Shown: positions 43,353 to 52,818, counted from the stretch's first letter. The stretch: DNA of 64,000 bases from Stenotrophomonas maltophilia (GCF_039555535.1 NZ_CP154630.1:385001-449000); one strand, 5' to 3'. Translations and numbers: made by a program. The notes: generated by a model from the letters alone, not told the origin.

Positions 43353-44447
43353 TCAACCCAGCATCTCCAGCCCACGCACTTCGGTGATGCCCAACCCCGG
43401 CACGTCGCTGATGCTGATCTCCGATTCGTTGAAATGCACGCCCCCGCTGACCGGGTCGAACTGGCCCAGCGACGGGCCGTCCAGGTCGACCTTGGTGATC
43501 ACATCGCTCTTGGCCACCGCCAGGTGCACGGCGGCGGCAACGCTGATGCTGGATTCGATCATGCAGCCGATCATGCACGGCACACCGTAGATGCCGGCGA
43601 TGTCGGCGATGCGGATCGCGTTGGACAAGCCGCCGGTCTTCATCAGCTTGATGTTGATGATGTCGGCCGCGCGCTGCTGGATCAGGTCCATCACCTGGCT
43701 CGGGCTGAACACGCTCTCGTCGGCCATCACCGGCGTGTTGACGCGGTCGGTGACGTACTTCAGACCGCTGATGTCGGCCGCCTTTACCGGTTGCTCCAGC
43801 AGCTCCAGCACCACGCCGGCCTCTTCCAGCGTGCGCATCGCATGCACCGCCTGCTTGGCGGTCCAGCCCTGGTTGGCGTCCAGGCGCAGCAGGGCGCGGC
43901 CTTCCACCGCCGCATGGATCGCCTTGACCCGCTCGATGTCCAGGCCGATGTCCTTGCCGACCTTGATCTTCAGCGACTCGAAGCCGCGGTCGATCGCCGA
44001 CAGTGAATCGGCCACCATCTTGTCGATGTAGTCCACGCTGATGGTGATGTCGGTGGTGATCACCGGGTCGCCGCCACCGAGCATCTGGTACAGCGGCGCA
44101 CCGTGCAGCTGCGCCCACAGGTCGTACAGCGCGATCTCCACCGCGGCCTTGGCACTGGTGTTGCGCTCCATCGCGGTCTGCACCAGCCCGCACAGACGAT
44201 TGAGGTTGACCACGTCCTGGCCGATCAGGCGCGGCGCGATGAAGTGGCGGATCGCTTCGATGATCGAGCCGTGCGTATCACCGGTGATCACTGCGGTGGC
44301 GGGGGCTTCGCCGTAGCCGGTGTGGCCGGTGTCGGTGCGGATCAGTACGACCACGTCTTCCACGGTCTCCACCGTGCGCAGGGCGGTCTTGAACGGCGTC
44401 TTCAGCGGCACGCGCAGCATGCCCAGTTCGATGGCAGTGATCTTCAT
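43353..44447 (-). CDS. Dipeptide epimerase of the enolase superfamily (Ala-D/L-Glu type)
   Basis: A 364-aa muconate-lactonizing subgroup enzyme epimerising dipeptides such as L-Ala-D-Glu, the core of murein stem peptides. The acid/base Lys is K162 in KIKVG, with K267 in NIKLMK opposite; metal ligands are D190 (RLDANQGW), E218 (LLEQP) and D243 (MADES). The C-terminal VDLDGP (D321, D323) is the motif that binds the dipeptide ammonium. Its ATG overlaps the NlpC/P60 stop (ATGA), so the two are coupled. This is the clearest sign that the locus handles murein peptides. Confidence 0.92.
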   Translation of the reverse strand: MKITAIELGMLRVPLKTPFKTALRTVETVEDVVVLIRTDTGHTGYGEAPATAVITGDTHGSIIEAIRHFIAPRLIGQDVVNLNRLCGLVQTAMERNTSAKAAVEIALYDLWAQLHGAPLYQMLGGGDPVITTDITISVDYIDKMVADSLSAIDRGFESLKIKVGKDIGLDIERVKAIHAAVEGRALLRLDANQGWTAKQAVHAMRTLEEAGVVLELLEQPVKAADISGLKYVTDRVNTPVMADESVFSPSQVMDLIQQRAADIINIKLMKTGGLSNAIRIADIAGIYGVPCMIGCMIESSISVAAAVHLAVAKSDVITKVDLDGPSLGQFDPVSGGVHFNESEISISDVPGLGITEVRGLEMLG

Positions 44448-45892
44448 TCAGGAGTCTTGGCGCGCAGGCGCTGGATGTTGGTGATGCGGTCGATGTAGCG
44501 GACGGTATCGCTGGCCATCATCGGCTCCAGCGGCGTGACCGAAACACCATTGAGGTGGGCCTGTACGCGCTTGCCGTCAGCACCGAACCAACTGCCGCCC
44601 GCGGTATCGTGGATGACCCAGGTGCGGCCGTCGACGTGGCCGATAGCCATCATCACGTGCCCAGGGATATAGACCAGGTCGCCCACCTGCAGATCGGTGA
44701 CCGCACGTTCGCGCGCGGCCTTGCCGACCCTGTCGGTGAAGGGCAGGCGGTCCAGCGCAGGGCTGATCGCCTGTGCGCTGGTATTGCGCGGCAGCAGCAC
44801 GCCGAAGCTGCGGTAGATCTCGGAAACGAAGCCGCTGCAGTCGCGCGTGTCGTAGTCGTGGCCCCAACCGTAGCGCTCGCCCAGGAACTTGAAGGCCTGC
44901 TGCAGCAGCAGGCGCGGAGTCAGTGGCAGGTAGTCGGCGGCGGTGTCCTGCGAGCGCGGCAGCAGCGCCGGCACCAGCTTCAGGCGGCCATCGGTTTCGC
45001 GCACCGGCAGCTGCACAACCCACGAGGCATGCGCCTGCTGGCCGTTCACCGGTTCGGCGGCGGGCCAGTCGGCCAGCACCGGCAGGCGCACGCCCATGTC
45101 CAGCTGCAGGCGCGAGACGCGCGGTTCCTCCGGGGTGTAGGCGGTCTGTGCGGTGGCGCCGGTGACGATGCGATACGGGCCCTTCGTGCCGTAGCCGAGC
45201 ACCGTGCCCTTGTCGCCGCTGGCGATGGCGTCGGCTTCGATCCACGCGCTGTAGCGCTCGCTGTGCACGAACAGCCAGCGGCCATCGGCGCTGCGATGGA
45301 CCACGGCAACCTTGTCACCGGGGAACAGTGCCGATTCCTGGAAGCGGTCGATGTCGGTGTCACCGGCAGTGCTGAAGACGCGCTCGCGGGTGGGGAAGGT
45401 GCGCAGCGCGGCACGCTTCACCACCAGCCCGTAGGCCGGTGTCACCTGCGCGGGAATCGCATCGAGGCCGAGGTTGGCCTGGATGCCGCTGCGTAGCGCC
45501 GGGGCGATGGCCTTGCCCTTCTCGTTGAACAGTGCACGCTCGGGCCAGCGTGACAATGCGCTGATGCTGGCGCGTACCTGCGCGGCATCGAGCTGTGCGG
45601 GCAGCGAAGCGATGTCCTGGATGTGGCTGTCCTGCGCCCGCATCCGCGCGTTCTGCGCGTCGATCTGCGCGCGGTCCAGGATCGGCGCATCGGCATTGTC
45701 CAGGCGTGCGGCCCAGTACTGCGGTGTCAGGTAGGCCTCGTGCAGGCCAACCACATAGGGCAGCGGCGCGCCGGGGTCAGGTGGCGGTGCAGCCTGTGCG
45801 AAGGCCGGTGCGGCCAGCAGGCACAGGGCCAGGGTCAACCGGCGCGACCACTGCCGGTCCGGTGCGCGGGAAGCCAGGATCATGCGCTGCAT
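44444..45892 (-). CDS. SH3-NlpC/P60 (C40) murein peptidase
   Basis: 482 aa with a signal peptide (cleavage after AFAQA), an N-terminal domain of about 130 residues, two SH3-like modules (about 140-310) and a C-terminal NlpC/P60 domain. Catalytic Cys is in YDTRDCSGFVSEIYRSFG near 352 and His in IPGHVMMAIGHVDG near 412. The enzyme should cut gamma-D-Glu-mDap bonds in the periplasm and release L-Ala-D-Glu, the substrate of the epimerase encoded next. A strong GGAGG site lies just upstream, and the divergent transglutaminase gene starts 120 bases away. Confidence 0.92.
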   Translation of the reverse strand: MQRMILASRAPDRQWSRRLTLALCLLAAPAFAQAAPPPDPGAPLPYVVGLHEAYLTPQYWAARLDNADAPILDRAQIDAQNARMRAQDSHIQDIASLPAQLDAAQVRASISALSRWPERALFNEKGKAIAPALRSGIQANLGLDAIPAQVTPAYGLVVKRAALRTFPTRERVFSTAGDTDIDRFQESALFPGDKVAVVHRSADGRWLFVHSERYSAWIEADAIASGDKGTVLGYGTKGPYRIVTGATAQTAYTPEEPRVSRLQLDMGVRLPVLADWPAAEPVNGQQAHASWVVQLPVRETDGRLKLVPALLPRSQDTAADYLPLTPRLLLQQAFKFLGERYGWGHDYDTRDCSGFVSEIYRSFGVLLPRNTSAQAISPALDRLPFTDRVGKAARERAVTDLQVGDLVYIPGHVMMAIGHVDGRTWVIHDTAGGSWFGADGKRVQAHLNGVSVTPLEPMMASDTVRYIDRITNIQRLRAKTPE

Positions 45893-45912
45893 ACCCTCCT
45901 CGAATGCCAGTT

Positions 45913-45926
45913 GGAATATTTATTCC
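45913..45926. promoter_or_regulatory. Candidate operator palindrome 1 of the murein locus
   Basis: Perfect GGAATA-TT-TATTCC palindrome in the AT-rich divergent promoter. It lies 20 bases upstream of the NlpC/P60 ATG. A site for the MurR/RpiR protein encoded in the locus is inferred. Confidence 0.5.
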
Positions 45927-45944
45927 TTTCTCTGGCGAAAGCAA

Positions 45945-45957
45945 GAATAAATTATTG
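45945..45957. promoter_or_regulatory. Candidate operator palindrome 2 of the murein locus
   Basis: GAATAA-A-TTATTG, perfect over AATAA-A-TTATT. Its centre is about 32 bases from that of the first palindrome, close to three helical turns, so two dimers could bind the same face. Confidence 0.45.
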
Positions 45958-46015
45958 ACCGGTGTTCCGGCCCGTGTTACACAGCCATTACCACCCGCGC
46001 TGGGGAAGTGTCGCT

Positions 46016-47488
46016 GTGGATCCTGCCGTTCGCAAACCGCGTCTGCCTGCTGCTGCCGGCCTGTGTGCCGCGCTGCTGCTGTGGGCGTCGGCCGCGCAGG
46101 CGGCGGATGCGCGCAGCAGCCAGCAGCGGGCGCGCCAGACGCAGGTGATCGACCTGATCGACAGCGGTCGTTTCAGCGATGCCGAAGCGCTGCTGGCAAC
46201 GGCAGGCAATACTGCCGAAGGCGCCTTCCAGCGCGAGCGCATGCGCCGTATCCGCCTGGATTTCAGCCTTGACCAGCAGGCCGCGAAGGCCGCCGTGCGC
46301 CGCTGGATCCCCGACCTGAGCGACGAGGAATTCGCGCGCTGGGACCAGCTCGGCCTGATCGAACACCTCGATATCGATGGCACGCGCCGGTACTTCAAGC
46401 GTGCACCGTCGAACCTGTTCCTGCTCAGCGACGAAGCGCGTGCACGTCGCCGCGCAGATGCGCCTATGCCGGCGCCAGGCCCGAACGAAGTGCTCAACGC
46501 ACACCACGCGCGCGTGGTTGCCGCCGCCGAACAGAGCGGCCAGGCCTGGGTGCTGCCACAGCGCATCGAATTCACCCAGACGCTGACGGTGAAGGCCGAT
46601 GCCGTGCCGGCCGGCGAAACCGTGCGCGCATGGATTCCCTATCCGCGCGAGATCCCGGGGCAGCAGGAGCAGGTGCAGTGGCTGGGCAGCGCCCCGGGCA
46701 AGGCGCGGGTGGCACCGGCCAGTACCCTGCAGCGCACCGCCTACCTGGAAGCCAAAGCCGTAGCCGGCAAGCCGACCCGGTTCGAGATCCGCTACGCGGC
46801 GACGATCTTCGCGCGGCACACCGCGATCGATCCGGCGAAGGTGCAGGCCACGCCGAATGATCCTGCGTTGAAGCCCTACCTGGCCCAACAGCTGCCGCAT
46901 GTGCGCTTCACCCCGGCGCTGAAGCTGTTCTCCGACCAGGTGCTGCAGGGCGAAACACGCCCCCATGAAGTGGTGCGCAGGCTGTTCGCTGCTGTCGACC
47001 GTATTCCGTGGGCCGGTGCACGCGAATACTCCACGCTCAGCAACATCAGCGATTACGCCTTGCGCACTGGCCATGCCGACTGCGGGCAGCAGACCCTGCT
47101 GCTGATCGCGCTGATGCGCATGAACGGCATTCCCGCGCGCTGGCAGTCGGGCATGGTGTTCTCCGGCGATGGCAGTGGTTACAACAATCTGCACGACTGG
47201 GGGCAGGTCTACCTGGCGCCGTACGGCTGGCTGCCAATGGACGTGACCACCGGCGCGCTGGCCAGCGATGTAACGGCATTGCGCGACTTCTACCTGGGTG
47301 GCCTCGATGGTTACCGCATCGCCTTCAACGACGATTTCGGCCAGCCCTTGGTGCCGGCCAAGCAGCACTTCCGCTCGGAAACGGTCGACTCGCAGCGCGG
47401 CGAGGCCGAGTGGGCAGGCGGCAACCTGTACTTCGACCAATGGAGCTACGACTTCCAGTGGCGGGTACTGCCAGCCGGGCAACGCTAG
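46016..47488 (+). CDS. Secreted transglutaminase-like cysteine protein
   Basis: A 490-aa protein with a signal peptide (cleavage after AAQA), a helical N-terminal domain, a beta domain (about 190-290) and a transglutaminase-core fold. The triad is in TGHADCGQQT (Cys near 355), NNLHDWGQVYL (His near 392) and PMDVTTG (Asp near 407). Bacterial members act as peptidases or amidases, which fits removal or rearrangement of cell-wall peptides. I use a GTG start seven bases after GGGGAAG, giving a normal signal peptide; a more upstream GTG exists. First gene of the plus-strand arm. Confidence 0.85.
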   Translation: MDPAVRKPRLPAAAGLCAALLLWASAAQAADARSSQQRARQTQVIDLIDSGRFSDAEALLATAGNTAEGAFQRERMRRIRLDFSLDQQAAKAAVRRWIPDLSDEEFARWDQLGLIEHLDIDGTRRYFKRAPSNLFLLSDEARARRRADAPMPAPGPNEVLNAHHARVVAAAEQSGQAWVLPQRIEFTQTLTVKADAVPAGETVRAWIPYPREIPGQQEQVQWLGSAPGKARVAPASTLQRTAYLEAKAVAGKPTRFEIRYAATIFARHTAIDPAKVQATPNDPALKPYLAQQLPHVRFTPALKLFSDQVLQGETRPHEVVRRLFAAVDRIPWAGAREYSTLSNISDYALRTGHADCGQQTLLLIALMRMNGIPARWQSGMVFSGDGSGYNNLHDWGQVYLAPYGWLPMDVTTGALASDVTALRDFYLGGLDGYRIAFNDDFGQPLVPAKQHFRSETVDSQRGEAEWAGGNLYFDQWSYDFQWRVLPAGQR

Positions 47489-47539
47489 CGCGACACATCG
47501 CATTCCACACCATTCAATTCTTGCAGGAGAGAGCAGGGG

Positions 47540-50500
47540 ATGAAGGCTTACAGCATCAAGCGGGCGGCATTGTGCGTCGCCCTCGGGGCGTGTCTGGGCG
47601 TAGTGCTGCCCGGCATCGCGATGGCACAGAACGTAAGCGGCGCGGTCGCCGGCCGTGCAACCGCCGGTGACCAGGTCACCGTGGTCAGCAGCAGCACTGG
47701 CCTGACCCGTACCGTCACCGTTGGCGCCGATGGCAGCTACCGCCTCGGCCAGCTGCCGGTGGGTGACTACCAGCTGCAGCTCAGCCGCGATGGCCAGAAG
47801 CTGGGCGATCAGGTATCGGTAAGCGTTGCCGTCGGCGGTACAACCACGGTCAACCTGGCCAGCGGCGGCGGTGTCACCAACCTGGATGCACTGCAGGTGG
47901 TTGGCACGCGCGTGATCAACCGCGTGGATGTCTACTCCACCGAAACCTCGTTCAACATCAACCGCCAGGAGATCTCGCGGCTGCCGGTGGCGCAGGACCT
48001 GTCTGCGGTCGCGCTGATGGCGCCGGGCGTGGTCGGCGGCAACTCCTCATTCGGTGGCCTGTCGTTCGCCGGTTCATCGGTGGCCGAGAATGCGGTCTTC
48101 ATCAACGGCCTTAATGTCACCGACATGTATACCCGTCGTGGCTTCAGCACCGCGCCGTTCGCGTTCTTCAATGAATTCCAGGTCAAGACCGGCGGTTACT
48201 CGGTGGAGTTCGGCCGCTCCACCGGTGGCGTGATCAACGCCGTGACCCGCTCGGGCAGCAATGAATTCGAGGGCGGTGTTGAAGTCACCGCCGAGCCGAG
48301 TGCGTGGCGCGCCAGTGGCGGCGATCATTTCCACCGCGACGGCACTCCGCATTCCTACGGCAGCCGCGACAACAATTCCTTCCTGAAGACCAACGTCTGG
48401 GGCTCGGGACCCATCATCAAGGACAAGCTGTTCCTGTTCGCGATGTACGAGGACCGCAGCGACAAGGGCCACAACACCTCGTCCGATGGCAGTACCTGGT
48501 TCAAGAACGATTCCGGCAACGGCTTCTGGGGCACCAAGCTGGACTGGAACATCAACGACAACCACAGCCTGGCGCTGCTGGCGTTCTCCGACGAGGGCGA
48601 TGTCACCAATGCGTCGTACGGCTACAACTGGAAGGCCGACCAGCTCGGTGCGTGGGGTGGCGACTCGGTCACCGAGACCGGCGGCCGCAACTGGTCGGCC
48701 ACCTACACCGGCCACTTCGGCCAGAACTTCACCGCGCGTGCCATGGTCGGCCAGAACAAGCAGCGCGCCTTCACCAACTCGTCGCTGGACCAGGCCTGCA
48801 GCCCCGTGTTCACCGACAGCACCTACGGCCCGCGGCTGGGCAAGCTGCAGGGGCTGCGCGCCGGTTGCCACCCGACCGGCGCGGCCGTGGCCGAGCGCGA
48901 TGACACCCGCGATGTCGCGCGCCTGGACTTCGAATGGCAGCTCGGCGACCACCTGCTGCGCTTCGGTGTCGACCGCGAACTGATGACCACCAAGCAGTCC
49001 ACCCGTTATCCAGGGCCGACCGAGCTGAGCTACACCGCCTACGTGGCGCGGCCCGGCGATGAAGTGTGGGATGGCGCCAACGCCTACGTACCGGCCGGCG
49101 TCACCGAGATGCTGCGTGCTCGCAACCGCCGCTCGGGCGGCACCTTCGAGACCGAGGCCAATGCCTTCTATCTGGAAGACATCTGGAACATCACCCCGAA
49201 CCTGATGCTGAACCTTGGCGTGCGCTGGGACCGCTTCGAGAACCGCACCGCTGCAGGCAAGGCGTTCATCAAGATGGACGACCTGATCGCGCCACGCGTC
49301 GGCTTCTCCTGGGACATGCGCGGCGATGGCAGCACCAAGCTGTTCGGCAACGCCGGCCGCTACTACCTGCCGGTCACCAACAACATCAACGTGAACTTCG
49401 CCGGTGGCCTGACCGACGAATACAGCTATTACGTGCTGAACGGCTGGGAACGGAAAACCTCGCCGACCGGTTCGCCGTACATGGCACCCATCGTCGGCCA
49501 GCAGATCGGGCCGACCGACACCCGCATGAACACCGGCGGCGCCGACCTGCGCCAGAGCGTGGACCGTGACCTGAAGGCGGTTTACCAGGACGAGTACATC
49601 CTGGGCTTCCAGAACATGATCAACCAGGCCTGGTCGTGGGGCGTCAATGCCACCTACCGGCGCATGACCCGCGCGCTGGATGACATCCGCATCAACTACA
49701 CCCCATGCGGCCCGACCCCCAGCACGCTGTGGCCGATCGCCAACCCGGGCGAGAGCCTGACGATCTGGGGCGACAAGAGCATCGGTTGCGCCAACGAAGG
49801 CTGGATCACCATCGATACCGCCAACAGCGGCTACCGCAAGGGCGGCAGCGGCGAGGTGATCGGCTACTCCAAGCCCAAGCGCACCTACAAGGCGCTGGAG
49901 TTCCAGATCGACCGTGCCTGGGACGAGAAGTGGATGTTCAACGCGTCCTACCTGTGGTCGAAGAGCGAAGGCAACTTCGAAGGCCCGGTGAACTCCGATA
50001 CCAATTACGGTGATACCGGCATGGTGCAGTTCTGGGACCACCCGGCCACCAATGAACGTTATGGCGTGCTGTTCAACGACTTCCGTCATCAGTTCAAGCT
50101 GCGTGCCGCGTATGCGCTGAACAAGCAGTGGTCGTTCGGCACCACGCTGCAGGTGCAGTCCGGTGGCCCGATCACCGCCTACGGCGTGATGTGGCCGAAC
50201 GACTCCATCGCCGGTGGCAGCACCTCCAGCGAGGGCAGTGGCGGTGGCACCGGCTGGCTGTGCGTGGCCAACTGTGCGGGTCCCTACAACCAACGGCAGT
50301 TCGAATACAGCCCACGCGGTGCGTTTGGCCGCCTGCCGTGGACCTGGACCATGGGGGCCAATGTGACCTGGCGGTTGCCGGTGGAGGGCATCGACCTCAG
50401 CGCCCGCTTGTCGGTGTACAACCTCACCAACAACCAGAAGACCATCAACGTGCACCAGCGCTATGAAGCACAACCCGGCCAGTACCGTGAGGCGACATTT

Positions 50501-50563
50501 GCGACCGGCACGCGCTGGCAGGCCCCGCGTTATACCCAGCTGGTGGTGACCTGGAACTTCTGA
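47540..50563 (+). CDS. TonB-dependent receptor, Oar-like with N-terminal regulatory domain
   Basis: A 1007-aa outer membrane importer. A signal peptide (cleavage near AMAQ) is followed by a carboxypeptidase-regulatory-like beta domain (about 30-115), the plug (LDALQVVGTRVINRVD, VFINGLNVTD, NEFQVKTGGYSVEFGRSTGGVINAVTRSG) and a large 22-strand barrel that ends in VVTWNF. Oar-type receptors of xanthomonads take up diverse nutrients other than iron. The gene starts 51 bases after the transglutaminase gene with GGAGAGAG before the ATG and precedes murein peptidase genes, so uptake of murein peptides is inferred. Confidence 0.92.
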   Translation: MKAYSIKRAALCVALGACLGVVLPGIAMAQNVSGAVAGRATAGDQVTVVSSSTGLTRTVTVGADGSYRLGQLPVGDYQLQLSRDGQKLGDQVSVSVAVGGTTTVNLASGGGVTNLDALQVVGTRVINRVDVYSTETSFNINRQEISRLPVAQDLSAVALMAPGVVGGNSSFGGLSFAGSSVAENAVFINGLNVTDMYTRRGFSTAPFAFFNEFQVKTGGYSVEFGRSTGGVINAVTRSGSNEFEGGVEVTAEPSAWRASGGDHFHRDGTPHSYGSRDNNSFLKTNVWGSGPIIKDKLFLFAMYEDRSDKGHNTSSDGSTWFKNDSGNGFWGTKLDWNINDNHSLALLAFSDEGDVTNASYGYNWKADQLGAWGGDSVTETGGRNWSATYTGHFGQNFTARAMVGQNKQRAFTNSSLDQACSPVFTDSTYGPRLGKLQGLRAGCHPTGAAVAERDDTRDVARLDFEWQLGDHLLRFGVDRELMTTKQSTRYPGPTELSYTAYVARPGDEVWDGANAYVPAGVTEMLRARNRRSGGTFETEANAFYLEDIWNITPNLMLNLGVRWDRFENRTAAGKAFIKMDDLIAPRVGFSWDMRGDGSTKLFGNAGRYYLPVTNNINVNFAGGLTDEYSYYVLNGWERKTSPTGSPYMAPIVGQQIGPTDTRMNTGGADLRQSVDRDLKAVYQDEYILGFQNMINQAWSWGVNATYRRMTRALDDIRINYTPCGPTPSTLWPIANPGESLTIWGDKSIGCANEGWITIDTANSGYRKGGSGEVIGYSKPKRTYKALEFQIDRAWDEKWMFNASYLWSKSEGNFEGPVNSDTNYGDTGMVQFWDHPATNERYGVLFNDFRHQFKLRAAYALNKQWSFGTTLQVQSGGPITAYGVMWPNDSIAGGSTSSEGSGGGTGWLCVANCAGPYNQRQFEYSPRGAFGRLPWTWTMGANVTWRLPVEGIDLSARLSVYNLTNNQKTINVHQRYEAQPGQYREATFATGTRWQAPRYTQLVVTWNF

Positions 50564-50618
50564 GGCCACGATCCGCGCCGTCCACCGTGACGGCGCAGGC
50601 AATGGAGGGACTGCCCGC

Positions 50619-52172
50619 ATGCACCACCTGCTGATCCTCGCGGCGGCACTGGCTGCACCGTCCGCGTCGTCGGCCGACAGCGCCGCAATCGAGGCCGACA
50701 TCGCGGCCGTGGTCCAGGCCGAGCATCTGCCCGGGCTGGCGCTGGCGGTGGTCGAGGAGGGGCGGGTGGTCCATCGCCATGCAGGGGGCGCGCGCGGCGA
50801 TGGCGGCCGCATCGACGAGGACACGCTGTTCAAGATCGCGTCCAACAGCAAGGCGATGACCGCTGCGCTGCTGGCGCGGTTGGTGCAGCAGGGCAGGCTG
50901 CACTGGGATGATCCGGTGCAGCGGCATCTGCCGGGCTTCCGCATGCACGATGCGTGGGTGGGCCAGCAGATGCAGGTGCGCGACCTGTTGATCCACAACA
51001 GCGGCCTCGGCCTGGGCGCCGGTGATCTGATGCTGTGGCCGGAGCCGAACGCCTTCACCCGTGCCGACATCATCGCCGGGCTGGCGCACCTGAAGCCGGT
51101 CAGCAGCTTCCGCAGCCGCTATGCGTACGACAACCTGATGTACGTGGTGGCCGGCGAAGTGGCGGCGGCGGCGGGTGGCAAGCCGTACGACCAGTTGATG
51201 CGCGAGCAGGTGTTCGAACCACTGGGCATGACGCGCTGCCAGGTGGGGGCGTGGTCGGTGAAGCGCGTGGGCAACGTGGCACAGCCGCATGCCTGGCGTG
51301 GTGAACGCAACGAGGTGGTGAACGCCGATGCTGCGATCAGCCCGGACCTGCCCTCGATGGCGGCGGGTGGCATCCGTTGTTCGCTGCGCGACATGACACG
51401 CTGGATGCAGGTGCTGCTCGATCCCGCCCTGGTACCTGACTGGCTGGACAGCACGCAACGCCGCACGCTGTGGACCCTGCACATGCCGATGCCACTGGGC
51501 GAGCGCCAGCGGCGCTGGGACAACGCGCATTTCTACGGTTATGGGTATGGCTGGCGGGTGTCGGACATGGACGGGCAGTGGAAGGTGGCGCATACCGGCA
51601 CGCTGTCAGGCATGTATTCATCGCTGGCGCTGCTGCCCGACCGCAGGGTGGGCGTGGTGATGCTGATCAACGGCGAAGGCGAGGACGCACGCACGGCGCT
51701 GATGCAGGCGATGCTGAAGCGCTTCACCGCACCAGACGATACGCGCCCGGCGATGGAGTACCTGGCCGAACTGAAGGCTGACCGAGCGGCGCAGGCAGCG
51801 TCTGGCCACCAACGGCCGGCGACCGCAGCCGCGCAGCCGGCACGCGGCGATGACCTGCCGCGTTGGCAGGGTCGCTACAGCGATCCCTGGCTGGGGCCCG
51901 CATCGTTGTGCCCGGACAGGGACGGCCTGCGCTTCAGCGTGGACAGATCGCCACGGCTGCAGGGTGCCGTGCTGCAACTACAGGAGCGTTGGCTGCTGCG
52001 CTGGGATACGCTGGGCGAAGACGCGCAGGCGTGGCTGCAGCCAGGCGAAGGCCCGGCACCGACACTGGACCTGCGTGCCATCGATCCGGACATCGACTTC
52101 AGCTATGACTTCCAGGACCTGCATTTCACTCGTACTGGCGACTGCCCTGGCAGCGACCGCCAACGCCGCTGA
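50619..52172 (+). CDS. Penicillin-binding-protein-type serine hydrolase (class C beta-lactamase fold)
   Basis: A 517-aa secreted hydrolase. After a short signal peptide, IASNSKAMT (SxxK, Ser near 74) and YDNLMYVVAG (YxN near 170) form the catalytic core, and the KTG-like motif is HTG in KVAHTGTLSGMY near 327, all in the right order. The C-terminal 130 residues form an extra domain like that of D-aminopeptidases and PbpE-type esterases. Likely a DD-peptidase, esterase or D-aminopeptidase on murein peptides; it is not obviously an antibiotic-resistance enzyme. Its 3' end overlaps the dipeptidase gene by 68 bases. Confidence 0.87.
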   Translation: MHHLLILAAALAAPSASSADSAAIEADIAAVVQAEHLPGLALAVVEEGRVVHRHAGGARGDGGRIDEDTLFKIASNSKAMTAALLARLVQQGRLHWDDPVQRHLPGFRMHDAWVGQQMQVRDLLIHNSGLGLGAGDLMLWPEPNAFTRADIIAGLAHLKPVSSFRSRYAYDNLMYVVAGEVAAAAGGKPYDQLMREQVFEPLGMTRCQVGAWSVKRVGNVAQPHAWRGERNEVVNADAAISPDLPSMAAGGIRCSLRDMTRWMQVLLDPALVPDWLDSTQRRTLWTLHMPMPLGERQRRWDNAHFYGYGYGWRVSDMDGQWKVAHTGTLSGMYSSLALLPDRRVGVVMLINGEGEDARTALMQAMLKRFTAPDDTRPAMEYLAELKADRAAQAASGHQRPATAAAQPARGDDLPRWQGRYSDPWLGPASLCPDRDGLRFSVDRSPRLQGAVLQLQERWLLRWDTLGEDAQAWLQPGEGPAPTLDLRAIDPDIDFSYDFQDLHFTRTGDCPGSDRQRR

Positions 52173-52818
52173 ACCACCGCGTGTTTCACCCGCCACCGGC
52201 GCGGCCGACGCCGGGCTGGTGGAGATCCGGTCGGTGGCGCCACGTATCGACATGGATATCCGCTACGCCGGTGCCAACAACTTCACCGGCGCGCGTGTTC
52301 CGGGCTACGAGGCTCCTTCCTGTTACCTGCTGGCCCCGGTGGCGAAAGCGCTGGCGCGGGTGGAACAGGATCTGCGTGCGCAGGGTTTTGGCCTGCGCCT
52401 CTACGACTGCTACCGGCCAGTACGCTCGGTGCAGGCCTTCATGGCCTGGGTGAACGACCCGGGCGAACTCTCGCGCAAGGCGTTGCAGTACCCGGACCTG
52501 GACAAGCCGCGCCTGCTGGCCGATGGCTACATCGCAGAGCGTTCTGGCCACAGCCGTGGCGCCACGGTGGATCTTGGGTTGCTGGATTGCAGCAGCGGCA
52601 GCTGCACGCCGTTGGACATGGGTACCGACTTCGACTTCTTCGGGCCACGTGCGCACACGCAGGCGAGCGGACTGAGCGAGGTGCAGCAGGCAAACCGCCA
52701 GCAGTTGGTACGGGCAATGGCGCGCCGCGGCTTCGTGAATTACCCCCAGGAGTGGTGGCACTACACCCTGCAACCCGAACCGGATCCGGGCACCGCGTAC
52801 GACGTCCCGGTACGGTAG
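52105..52818 (+). CDS. ddpX: D-alanyl-D-alanine dipeptidase (M15D, VanX/DdpX type)
   Basis: A 237-aa secreted zinc dipeptidase that splits D-Ala-D-Ala. The zinc and catalytic motifs are SGHSRGATVDL near residue 148 (His, Asp) and EWWHYTL near 217 (Glu, His), with RLYDCYRPVRSVQAF near 100 carrying the conserved Arg. A signal peptide (cleavage near NAAEP) begins at an ATG inside the previous gene; the 68-base overlap implies strong coupling. Because it is exported it should act as a nutrient scavenger, not as a vancomycin-resistance enzyme. Last gene of the murein locus. Confidence 0.93.
   Translation: MTSRTCISLVLATALAATANAAEPPRVSPATGAADAGLVEIRSVAPRIDMDIRYAGANNFTGARVPGYEAPSCYLLAPVAKALARVEQDLRAQGFGLRLYDCYRPVRSVQAFMAWVNDPGELSRKALQYPDLDKPRLLADGYIAERSGHSRGATVDLGLLDCSSGSCTPLDMGTDFDFFGPRAHTQASGLSEVQQANRQQLVRAMARRGFVNYPQEWWHYTLQPEPDPGTAYDVPVR

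Noticed and set aside
48074..51073. Long minus-strand frame opposite the TonB receptor and serine hydrolase
   Set aside because: It crosses two well-supported genes and their gap, and lacks any domain or ribosome site.
50619..52172. Class C beta-lactamase resistance gene
   Set aside because: SxxK and YxN motifs are present, but the long C-terminal domain, HTG motif and murein-locus context point to a peptidase or esterase.
52105..52818. VanX-type vancomycin resistance gene
   Set aside because: The protein has a signal peptide and no vanH/vanA neighbours; the Gram-negative exported dipeptidases serve nutrition.
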